From NCBI GenBank assembly GCA_035623255.1, contig DASPTU010000116.1, positions 1 through 8,613 on the forward strand: a DNA stretch of 8,613 bases, in the 5' to 3' direction. The notes beneath the pieces were generated by a model, which saw only the letters and a list, made by a program, of their open reading frames with translations, made no database searches and was not told where the DNA came from. This DNA comes from JAFAGX01 sp035623255. GTDB taxonomy: Bacteria > Acidobacteriota > Terriglobia > Terriglobales > Acidobacteriaceae. The position numbers and the translations under genes were made by a program. Position 1 is the first letter of the stretch, and every line of letters starts with the position of its first letter. Shown here piece by piece: positions 1 to 6,024 of the stretch.

Positions 1-278
1 TTAAAGAGCAGCATCAGGGACAAGATTCCCCAGCGCGTTTGGTCCAACCGCAGCTCATAAAAATGATCGGCATGCCGGAAGAATGACGGAAACGCCGTCA
101 GCGCGAACGCCGCCGCACACAACACGCTCACCGTCAGCGCCGAGAACCACATCCACCATTCGCGCCGCTCCACTTGCGCAATTTGCACTTCCGCGCGCTG
201 CGCCTGGTAACTCGGAAGCCCTTCGAGTGGCGAAGGTTGACCTGCTTTGCTTGGTCGAATTCCTAGGGTGGTTCCCAT
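1..278 (-). CDS. Membrane protein, N-terminal fragment (runs off left edge)
   Basis: Ninety-two complete codons are visible, starting at an ATG whose complement is at 276-278. An AGAGG ribosome-binding sequence lies 8 nt upstream (complement at 287-291), which fixes the start. The N-terminus is a soluble segment of about 40 residues containing SYQAQRAEVQIAQVERREWW. It is followed by a hydrophobic helix (about residues 41-66) and a short loop with HFYELRLDQTRWG. A second helix begins near residue 83 and is cut by the window edge. From memory, this helix-loop-helix N-terminus resembles membrane-anchored sensor or GGDEF-type proteins of Acidobacteriota, but no catalytic domain is inside the window, so the function is unassigned. 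It is transcribed divergently from the amylase gene, sharing a 165-bp intergenic region. The reading frame, TM segments and RBS make it a confident gene; its family is a guess. Confidence 0.7.
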   Translation of the reverse strand, partial: MGTTLGIRPSKAGQPSPLEGLPSYQAQRAEVQIAQVERREWWMWFSALTVSVLCAAAFALTAFPSFFRHADHFYELRLDQTRWGILSLMLLF

Positions 279-286
279 CGGGCTTA

Positions 287-291
287 CCTCT
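287..291 (-). promoter_or_regulatory. Ribosome-binding site of the left-edge membrane protein
   Basis: On the minus strand the sequence AGAGG precedes the ATG by 8 nt. It decides the start, because the overlapping open frames here have no comparable signal. Confidence 0.55.
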
Positions 292-419
292 GGACGTACT
301 TATCCACACTGTAAGCCGCTGCTGCAAATTGAGGCAATCGCAAAAAGGTACAGGCCCTTTTCCCTCAAGAACCTGAACTAAAGGACGGTTTGCCCAATTC
401 TGTGTTCCTCTGATTTCAG

Positions 420-428
420 TGCTAAAAT
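420..428 (+). promoter_or_regulatory. Possible extended -10 promoter of the amylase gene
   Basis: TGCTAAAAT matches an extended -10 element (TGn followed by a hexamer with 5 of 6 matches to TATAAT). No good -35 is seen 16-18 bp upstream, as expected for extended -10 promoters. Transcription would start near 435, giving a very short leader that still includes the GGAG at 435-438. This is a pattern match only. Confidence 0.35.
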
Positions 429-434
429 TTTTCT

Positions 435-438
435 GGAG
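435..438 (+). promoter_or_regulatory. GGAG ribosome-binding site favouring the TTG start at 444
   Basis: GGAG sits 5 nt before the TTG at 444. It is 14 nt before an in-frame GTG (453) and 23 nt before the in-frame ATG (462). Spacing therefore favours the TTG, although the ATG would also give a normal lipoprotein signal peptide. Confidence 0.45.
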
Positions 439-443
439 TTTTT

Positions 444-2996
444 TTGCATCCCGTGGACCCCATGCGCGTTCCGCTCTTTTTCCGAATCCGACTACTCGCT
501 TTTCCTCTTATGCTTTGCATCGCTGGTTGCGGAGGAGGGGGCTCAACCCTGACTCCTCCGCCGCCTAGTTTTACGCTCTCGGCTTCGCCGAACTCGTTGC
601 TCGTCGCGCAGACCACGAACAGCGTGCCGGTCACGGTTTCCGCGACAGCCAACAACGAATTTTCGGGAAGCATCAGCGTCGCCCTGGGCGGCTTGCCCGC
701 CGGGGTCATGACCTTGCCGACCTTTCCGTTCCCCCTCGCCGCGGGAGGAAATCTGCAGGTGACTTTCATCGCGGGGCCTTCCGTGCCTCGCGGCAACTAT
801 GCGCTCACGTTTTTCGGAACCAGCGGCACACTTTCCAATTCCACGAGCCTGACGTTGACGGTTAGCGGCGCACCTCTCTCCGGCGCGACAGGGAACTTCA
901 AGCAGCAGGTGATCTATCAAATCGTGACCGACCGTTTCTTTGATGGCGACACCACGAACGACGATCCCGCGATGAGCCAAGGGCTTTTTGATCCTATGCA
1001 CGCGAATTTTCAGGCGTATTGGGGCGGCGACTTCGCGGGAATTCAGCAAAAAATGGCATATCTCGCGGGAATGGGAGTCACTGCCATCTGGATTTCCCCG
1101 CCCGTGGACAACATCGATGTGGCCGCGATGTACAACGGTTCTCCGTATGCCCCTTATCACGGGTATTGGGCACATGACATGATGTGCCTCGAAGAACATT
1201 TCGGCAACGCCACCAACCCCTGCGACTGGACCGCCTTCGACAACATGGTTGCCGCCGCTCATCAAAACGGCATACGAGTCATCGTCGATTTTGCCGCTAA
1301 CGACACCAATCCCGATAACGCGGGCGAATTCGGCCTTTTACTGAGCATGGGACAGCCGTTCGCCAGTTTTCAAAACGATGCTCTGCCTCCAGGCAACTTT
1401 TTCCATCACAATCCGGACATCTCGGACTTCAACGATCCGTATCAATTGCAGTATTACACCTTGGAGGATCTCGCAGATCTCAATCAGGACAACGCCTCCA
1501 TCGACCAATACCTCAAGGGTGCCTTGCTCCGGTTCATGAATCATGGAGTAGACGCATTCCGCCTCGACGCCGTCAAAGACGTGACCTGGGGTTGGGAATA
1601 CAGCCTGGCGAACGTTGCTTTCACAGCCGGTCCCACTTTTCTGTACGGAGAGTGGGATCAGGGAGGCACGAGCGACCCGCTTTACCCGGATTCACACAAA
1701 TTCGCCAATCATAGCGGAATCTCGCTGCTCGATTTTCCACTCGCGAACGCTTTTCGCGACGTCTTCGGCAATTCGAATGGTGGCGATTTCCATGAAATTG
1801 ATAGCACTCTCACCACCGAAGCCAACGACTTCCTTTCCCCCAACGATCTCGTCACTTTTTTCGACAGCCACGACCTTCCGCGATTGCTGAGCGTTTACAA
1901 CAATCAAAATCGCGTCAACGAAGCCCTTGCATTGCTTCTCGCTTGCCGCGGAATTCCCGTCGTCCTCTACGGCGACGAACAATACCTGCACAACGACACC
2001 AACAATGGAAGCGTCAACGGTGGCGACCCCTACAACCGCATCTGGATGAGTTCCTTCAACACGCAATCCACGGCGTATTCGTTGATCAACCTCATGGCCA
2101 ATCTCCGCCAAACCAATCCGGCGCTCGCCTACGGCACTTCCATGCAGCGCTGGATCAACTCGGACGTTTACATTCTCGAACGTCAATTCAATAGCGACGT
2201 CGTTTTGATTGCGGTCAATAAGAGCGAAACCGCCAGCTATTCCATCGGAGGGCTCTTCACGTCGCTTCCCGCAGGCAACTTTCCGGATTATTTGAATGGC
2301 TTGATGGGCGGATTCTCCATCACTGTGACAAATGGGAACCCCAACAACAATCCTGTGGCAAATTTCAATCTGCCAACTCACACTGTTGCGGTCTGGCAGT
2401 TCACTACAGCCGCCACGGCTCCCCAGGTTGGCTCTATCGGCCCGCTTCTTGGACAATCCGGCATCACCGCCACCATTGCTGGTCAAGGATTTGGCTCGTC
2501 GACAGGCACGGTGAAGTTCGTTTCAACCTCCGGCGCAACCGCCACCACAACAAACACGTGGTCCGACTCCGCGGTCACTTTCACCGTTCCTTCGGCCGCT
2601 CCCGGCGCCTACCAAGTCCAACTCGTCACCAGCTCAGGCACAAACGCAAACACTGTACCCTTCACGGTCCTCACCGGCCCGCTCATCCCCGTCACCTTCA
2701 CCGTCAACAACGTGCCCGCTCTTGCGGCTGGCTCAGCCGTCTATCTCACGGGCAATATCGTTGAACTCGGCTCTGGCGTGGTTACGACCGACGCTGCCGT
2801 CGGCCCGCTACTCCAGCCACCCAATGCCAATCCACCTACGTCGTGGTTCATCGACGCTTCCGTTCCTGCGGGGACCCAAATTCAATTCCAGTTCGCTATC
2901 ATCGCTTCCGACGGCACCGTCACCATGGAACCTGGCGCAGCACATTCCTACACTGTTCCCACCTCCGGCGTGGGCTCCATCAGCGTCAATTGGTAG
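444..2996 (+). CDS. Lipoprotein GH13 amylase with CGTase-like domain architecture
   Basis: This is an exported alpha-glucan-acting enzyme of 850 aa. A lipoprotein signal peptide ends in the lipobox IAGC (Cys29), so it is probably membrane-anchored outside the cytoplasm. Domains in order: Ig-like (about 42-141); GH13 barrel with B domain (about 155-560, beginning VIYQIVTDRFFDGD); C domain (about 565-655, with QRWINSDVYILER); IPT/TIG domain D (about 660-743); CBM20-like domain E (about 748-850, with VYLTGN). This order is that of CGTases and maltogenic amylases, plus the extra Ig domain. The catalytic set is present: Arg373, nucleophile Asp375 (RLDAVK), acid/base Glu403 (GEW), His476 and Asp477 (SHD), and Tyr238 of YHGYW. 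Several substrate residues differ: Asp287 and Asp379 stand where CGTases have His, and Glu341 where they have the central aromatic. Domain E lacks the usual tryptophans. Family membership is sure; cyclization, transfer or hydrolysis cannot be decided. The start could instead be ATG 462. Confidence 0.93.
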   Translation: MHPVDPMRVPLFFRIRLLAFPLMLCIAGCGGGGSTLTPPPPSFTLSASPNSLLVAQTTNSVPVTVSATANNEFSGSISVALGGLPAGVMTLPTFPFPLAAGGNLQVTFIAGPSVPRGNYALTFFGTSGTLSNSTSLTLTVSGAPLSGATGNFKQQVIYQIVTDRFFDGDTTNDDPAMSQGLFDPMHANFQAYWGGDFAGIQQKMAYLAGMGVTAIWISPPVDNIDVAAMYNGSPYAPYHGYWAHDMMCLEEHFGNATNPCDWTAFDNMVAAAHQNGIRVIVDFAANDTNPDNAGEFGLLLSMGQPFASFQNDALPPGNFFHHNPDISDFNDPYQLQYYTLEDLADLNQDNASIDQYLKGALLRFMNHGVDAFRLDAVKDVTWGWEYSLANVAFTAGPTFLYGEWDQGGTSDPLYPDSHKFANHSGISLLDFPLANAFRDVFGNSNGGDFHEIDSTLTTEANDFLSPNDLVTFFDSHDLPRLLSVYNNQNRVNEALALLLACRGIPVVLYGDEQYLHNDTNNGSVNGGDPYNRIWMSSFNTQSTAYSLINLMANLRQTNPALAYGTSMQRWINSDVYILERQFNSDVVLIAVNKSETASYSIGGLFTSLPAGNFPDYLNGLMGGFSITVTNGNPNNNPVANFNLPTHTVAVWQFTTAATAPQVGSIGPLLGQSGITATIAGQGFGSSTGTVKFVSTSGATATTTNTWSDSAVTFTVPSAAPGAYQVQLVTSSGTNANTVPFTVLTGPLIPVTFTVNNVPALAAGSAVYLTGNIVELGSGVVTTDAAVGPLLQPPNANPPTSWFIDASVPAGTQIQFQFAIIASDGTVTMEPGAAHSYTVPTSGVGSISVNW

Positions 2997-3017
2997 TTTT
3001 TAAGCTGCGTTGCCTTC

Positions 3018-3335
3018 TTAGTGCTTTCGCGCCAGCTTCCCGGAGCGCGTCCAATCGTCGGTCGTGGGATACAGTTCTAGCCCAAGCAGGAATGAACCAT
3101 CCTCGCGTGCTTCGCAACGCACTACGCGGGCGCGTGACACTAGATTCCCGCGGATCGGCTGGACCAGAAGGTCGTGTTCCAGTTCCCAGTGGCTTCGGGT
3201 CACTACTCCTGCGCCGTGTGAACTCACGTCAATCGTCGATGTAATTTCAAACTCACCCGTCACCGGGTCAGAGAGCTTCACGAACATTTTGGTGCGGAGG
3301 CGGCTCTCCGCACGGCGTTGGAGGGGACTGCTCAC
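3018..3335 (-). CDS. Small PilZ-domain protein, probable cyclic-di-GMP receptor
   Basis: The protein has 105 aa and consists of little more than one PilZ domain. Both halves of the c-di-GMP-binding signature are visible: an RxxxR arginine pair near the N-terminus (RAESR, residues 8-12) and the DxSxxG loop (DVSSHG, residues 36-41). The beta-barrel region follows, with SRARVVRC and FLLGLELY. It is cytosolic, with no signal or TM segment. PilZ proteins bind c-di-GMP and pass the signal on by protein contact; the partner is unknown. I chose the GTG at 3335 because AGGAAGG lies 5 nt before it and the conserved domain begins just after it. The frame stays open to a GTG at 3512, but that extension has no RBS and reads unlike a domain. 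It converges on the amylase gene with 21 bp between stops. Confidence 0.8.
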   Translation of the reverse strand: MSSPLQRRAESRLRTKMFVKLSDPVTGEFEITSTIDVSSHGAGVVTRSHWELEHDLLVQPIRGNLVSRARVVRCEAREDGSFLLGLELYPTTDDWTRSGKLARKH

Positions 3336-3340
3336 ACACG

Positions 3341-3347
3341 CCTTCCT
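3341..3347 (-). promoter_or_regulatory. Ribosome-binding site deciding the PilZ gene start
   Basis: The minus strand reads AGGAAGG, then 5 nt, then GTG. It supports the short 105-residue form over the longer open frame. Confidence 0.6.
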
Positions 3348-3394
3348 GTGCAGCTTTGTTTTGGGGGGATTTCGGGCGGGCCTGCAGCGTCGAC

Positions 3395-3425
3395 ATCCTA
3401 CCCACACGTTCCCGCCCCTCGTCAA
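3395..3425 (-). promoter_or_regulatory. Possible sigma70-type promoter of the PilZ gene
   Basis: On the minus strand TTGACG (complement 3420-3425, 5 of 6 to consensus) is followed after 19 bp by TAGGAT (complement 3395-3400, 4 of 6). The spacer is 1-2 bp longer than ideal. It would give a leader of roughly 50 nt to the GTG start. The rest of the 271-bp divergent region 3336-3606 shows no other clear element. Confidence 0.3.
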
Positions 3426-3594
3426 TAGTACTCGTCCTGGGAGGCCTTCGCGGCTGAGTTGGGCCACCCAGTCTGAGAATTTCTCTTGAAACGATGTCCC
3501 GCCCGCCCGCACTATCTAACTAAGCTGGGCGCGTCGCGGGCTGGTGTTCACCGCTTTTGCGCCAAACCCGCTCCGCCGTGCCCCATCTACCCCG

Positions 3595-3601
3595 AAGGAG
3601 G
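3595..3601 (+). promoter_or_regulatory. Strong Shine-Dalgarno of the membrane/TPR pair
   Basis: AAGGAGG is a perfect anti-16S complement, 5 nt before the ATG at 3607. It is the strongest RBS in the window and rules out the longer in-frame start at 3544. Confidence 0.75.
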
Positions 3602-3606
3602 TCCTC

Positions 3607-4014
3607 ATGACTGGCGCCGCCGGACTCATTACGCATCCCATCGCTCTCTGCGCCTATGTTCTCTCCCTGGTCTTCGGTCTGCTCGCGAAGATGTGGAACT
3701 CTAAAGCCGGAAAAAACTTCAACCGCCAGCTTTTCCGCTTGGCGATTTTTGTATCCGTCACCGCCTTGGTCGGCGGCCTCGCCTTGGCTTGGTACCAAAC
3801 CTCGCGCACTCCTTCTTCGGTCGCTGAGCCTGCTGCAAAAAGCTCCGCTCCCGGCTCCTCCCCGGCTGGAACTGCCGCCTCGCAGCCCTCCGTAACGCAA
3901 ACCACTTCCGGCATCCAGGCCCCCAACGCACAAAATAGCGGCAGCGGCACGATCAACGTTCAGTACGGCAATCCGCCCAACCCTCCACCTAAGACCACGG
4001 AGAAGAAAAAATGA
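3607..4014 (+). CDS. Small two-helix membrane protein with motif-bearing periplasmic tail
   Basis: This is a 135-aa protein I cannot assign to a named family. It has two hydrophobic helices (about 9-28 and 43-63). They are joined by a basic loop with Lys28, Lys34, Lys37, Arg40 and Arg44, so the positive-inside rule puts the loop in the cytoplasm and both termini outside. A low-complexity linker rich in Ser, Ala and Pro (about 66-95) follows. Then comes a motif at residues 96-122 ending GSGTINVQYGN, then a Pro-rich, Lys-ended tail (PPNPPPK, TEKKK). The same motif occurs at the N-terminus of the next protein. The stop overlaps the next start as ATGA, so the two are translationally coupled and probably work as a pair. 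The topology, linker and motif suggest a membrane anchor or receptor for the exported TPR partner; this is inference. Confidence 0.8.
   Translation: MTGAAGLITHPIALCAYVLSLVFGLLAKMWNSKAGKNFNRQLFRLAIFVSVTALVGGLALAWYQTSRTPSSVAEPAAKSSAPGSSPAGTAASQPSVTQTTSGIQAPNAQNSGSGTINVQYGNPPNPPPKTTEKKK
3892..3972 (+). other. Motif copy 1: C-terminal tail of the small membrane protein
   Basis: Residues 96-122 contain VTQTTSG, PN, N and GSGTINVQY. They align without gaps over 25 positions with residues 24-48 of the following gene product. The pattern of Gly/Asn turns and alternating hydrophobic residues suggests a beta-hairpin or beta-arch. Confidence 0.6.
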
Positions 4015-5204
4015 AATTCCTGCTTGCTCTTGCCTCATTATGGCTTTTCGCTGTTGCTCCGCCAGCTCCTGCGCAAACGGTCGATCAAAAAACGTCCGGC
4101 AACTGCAGCCCGAACATCTCCAACACCGGTGGCGGCACTGTCACGCTTCAATTCTCGGGAAACGCCTGCCAGGGAATTGATCCGGCGCTCGTCAAGCAAA
4201 TCAATTCGTTCTTGGCTACTTACCCTCAGCAGCAGCGGCGCCTCAATGAGCTCCTCGACGTGAAAGACGTCCAGCTCAGCGAAAGGGTCAAACAAGTAGC
4301 CGATCTCACGGCGAAATATGAGGAATCGGTTCGACAGCTCGAAGCCTTGGGGCGTCCCGAACACATGGCCCGCTTGGTTCAGATGAACACAATCTCCGAT
4401 AAGGACCGCCAGTCCTTGAGCGGAACGATACAACAACTCGAAGCCGTCCTGGCCAAGACTAACTTCCAGCTTTCTCCTGAAAATCTCGTCCGCCTGGGCT
4501 GGTATTGTGTGGGCATCGCTCAGTATCAGAAGGGCATTGCATTCTTCCTTGACGCCACCAAGCAAAATCCTTCTCTCGGCTCGGCCTATTTGGGCCTGGC
4601 CTACGCTTCGCAGATGCGCGGCAATGAGCTCCTCCAGAGCAACGACCCCGATCATGCCAAAGAAGAGCTCGACAAGGCCGCCGGCTACGTCAAAATCGCC
4701 CAGCAATACGATGAATTTGACCTCCAATCACTCATTCAGCTTGGCTACACCGAGAAGGATCTCGCGCAGGTTTATTCCGAGAAAGGTATGCCCGACAAAG
4801 CCAGCGAGGCTGACGAGAGCGCGGCACGCCATTTCCGAATGGCTCTTGGGGCAAACGCGAAAGAAGCAGGCGCTCACAATGGCCTTGGAAACATCTACTT
4901 CGACAAAGGCGACCTCGACAGCGCCATCGCGGAGTTTCGGACTGCCGTTACGCTTGAACCCCAATACACCTTTGCTTGGTACGACTTCGTTTTGGCTTTG
5001 CGGAAAAAATATGGCAGCGAGGGCCAAACGAAAGAGCAAAACATCGAAACACTACGCACGCTCCTGACTTCGCTTCAGACTCTTGTCGAGCTCGCTCAGG
5101 ACGAGAACGTTCAGCGGCTTCCCCAGCAAGCCTTTCAGAACACGCTCCAACTCGCCCAGTGGGCCACCGCCGAAGCCGCCAAATACAAACAACCCTCACC
5201 CTGA
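4011..5204 (+). CDS. Exported TPR-repeat protein, partner of the small membrane protein
   Basis: The protein has 397 aa. A Sec signal peptide is followed by a likely signal peptidase I site after Ala21 (APPAPA|QT), so the mature protein is periplasmic. The mature N-terminus holds the shared motif (residues 24-51, GGGTVTLQFSGN), flanked by Cys32 and Cys53, which could form a disulfide closing a hairpin. A charged helical, perhaps coiled-coil, segment follows (about 57-150, with RRLNELLDVKD and VKQVADLTAKYEE). Next comes a TPR region: an array about 157-235 and a canonical repeat about 286-320 (HNGLGNIYFDKGDLDSAIAE). A C-terminal helical part ends near 392. TPRs bind proteins or peptides, so a scaffold or assembly role in the envelope is likely. 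The start overlaps the upstream stop (ATGA). The stop lies 16 bp from the converging permease gene. The precise function is unknown. Confidence 0.85.
   Translation: MKFLLALASLWLFAVAPPAPAQTVDQKTSGNCSPNISNTGGGTVTLQFSGNACQGIDPALVKQINSFLATYPQQQRRLNELLDVKDVQLSERVKQVADLTAKYEESVRQLEALGRPEHMARLVQMNTISDKDRQSLSGTIQQLEAVLAKTNFQLSPENLVRLGWYCVGIAQYQKGIAFFLDATKQNPSLGSAYLGLAYASQMRGNELLQSNDPDHAKEELDKAAGYVKIAQQYDEFDLQSLIQLGYTEKDLAQVYSEKGMPDKASEADESAARHFRMALGANAKEAGAHNGLGNIYFDKGDLDSAIAEFRTAVTLEPQYTFAWYDFVLALRKKYGSEGQTKEQNIETLRTLLTSLQTLVELAQDENVQRLPQQAFQNTLQLAQWATAEAAKYKQPSP
4080..4163 (+). other. Motif copy 2: N-terminus of the mature TPR protein
   Basis: Residues 24-51 contain VDQKTSG, PN, N and GGGTVTLQF. 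Twelve of the 25 ungapped positions are identical to copy 1, with further conservative pairs (S/T, I/V, V/L, Y/F). Codons differ widely between copies, so this is not a recent DNA duplication. Confidence 0.6.
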
Positions 5205-5220
5205 CATCCCGCCGTCAATT

Positions 5221-6024
5221 TCAATCCCGCGTCAAGCTGCGGTAATGAAACGACCACATGGCCAGCAGCACGAACACCAGCGCGTAGTCGAGGCCGTAGC
5301 TGAGCGTAGTGAGGTGTTCGAGCCAGCCCGTCTGCTTGAGGCTGGCATGCGTGATGGTCAAGAAACGATCTTCGGAAAGCAAAGTTGTGGACGGCAGCAC
5401 AATCCAAGCCGGCACACGCAAATACTTGATGTGGCCCGTTACCGCTTGGCCTGTGGGCTGCACAATCAGGGCGGCCACCGCCAGAATCAGGATGATCCCC
5501 ATGGTCACGACTTGGTGCAGCACGGTGACCAGGGCCATGGCTATCGCCGCGTAAACCGCGTACCGCACCATCGGGTAAACCAGCAACACCCATGTCGTGG
5601 ATTGAATGCGCTCCCCTCCAATCCAAGCCAGGATCCAGCTCAGCCCGAACATCATCACGACATACAGAGACATCAAGAGCATGGCGCCAAGATATTTGCC
5701 GAGGAGAAACTCCCAGCGTTTTACCGGGCGTGCCATGACCGCCAGGATCGTGCCGGTCTTCATCTCGCTGGACACGGAGTTAGCGGCACACCAGGCGGCG
5801 AGGAGGCTTCCCGTTCCGCTGACAAAAAACATGATGGCGGAGACCATGCCAAGAATCATGCCTTGCCCCGCGGCAGCGTTGCCGGTCGAGATCATCGCTT
5901 TGGCGCCGAGTAGAGGGGTCATCATGAGCAGCACGGTGCAAATGAAAAGCACGGCAAACACAATCAGCAGCCGGTCGCGGAGAAAAATGCCAAAGCTGTT
6001 CAGAGCGATTTGCCAGACTTTCAT
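5221..6024 (-). CDS. ABC-2 type transporter permease
   Basis: The protein has 267 aa and about six hydrophobic helices (roughly 20-40, 56-80, 111-135, 145-169, 171-189 and 244-259). Between helices 2 and 3 lies the hallmark of the ABC-2/NosY-like group: an amphipathic stretch, SSEMKTGTILAVMARPVKRW, followed by EFLLGKYLG. This is the coupling region that contacts the ATPase. It forms the membrane part of the transporter encoded with the upstream ATPase; its ATG overlaps the ATPase stop by 4 nt (ATGA). The substrate cannot be read from the sequence. A larger extracytoplasmic loop (about 190-240, with PAWIVLPSTTLLSEDR) lies before the last helix. The gene is last in the thioredoxin-ATPase-permease operon and converges on the TPR gene. 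Confidence 0.9.
   Translation of the reverse strand: MKVWQIALNSFGIFLRDRLLIVFAVLFICTVLLMMTPLLGAKAMISTGNAAAGQGMILGMVSAIMFFVSGTGSLLAAWCAANSVSSEMKTGTILAVMARPVKRWEFLLGKYLGAMLLMSLYVVMMFGLSWILAWIGGERIQSTTWVLLVYPMVRYAVYAAIAMALVTVLHQVVTMGIILILAVAALIVQPTGQAVTGHIKYLRVPAWIVLPSTTLLSEDRFLTITHASLKQTGWLEHLTTLSYGLDYALVFVLLAMWSFHYRSLTRD

Noticed and set aside
343..361. Inverted repeat AAAAGG / CCTTTT with a 7-nt loop in the divergent intergenic region
   Set aside because: Only six base pairs, four of them A-T, with no following T-run in a useful place; chance level.
1692..2486. Long antisense open frame (264 codons) inside the amylase gene, and another at 543-1265
   Set aside because: They are mirror frames of a well-supported gene, have biased composition and no RBS or recognisable domain.
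2997..3017. T-rich stretch after the amylase stop as a terminator
   Set aside because: TTTTTAAG follows the stop, but no GC-rich hairpin precedes it.
3336..3512. Open frame extending the PilZ protein N-terminally to a GTG at 3512
   Set aside because: No RBS at 3512, atypical composition, and a strong AGGAAGG directly before the GTG at 3335 where the domain starts.
3486..3518. TTGAAA and TATCTA as a promoter for the membrane/TPR pair
   Set aside because: The spacer is 21 bp, too long for a sigma70 promoter, and the neighbouring alternatives are worse.
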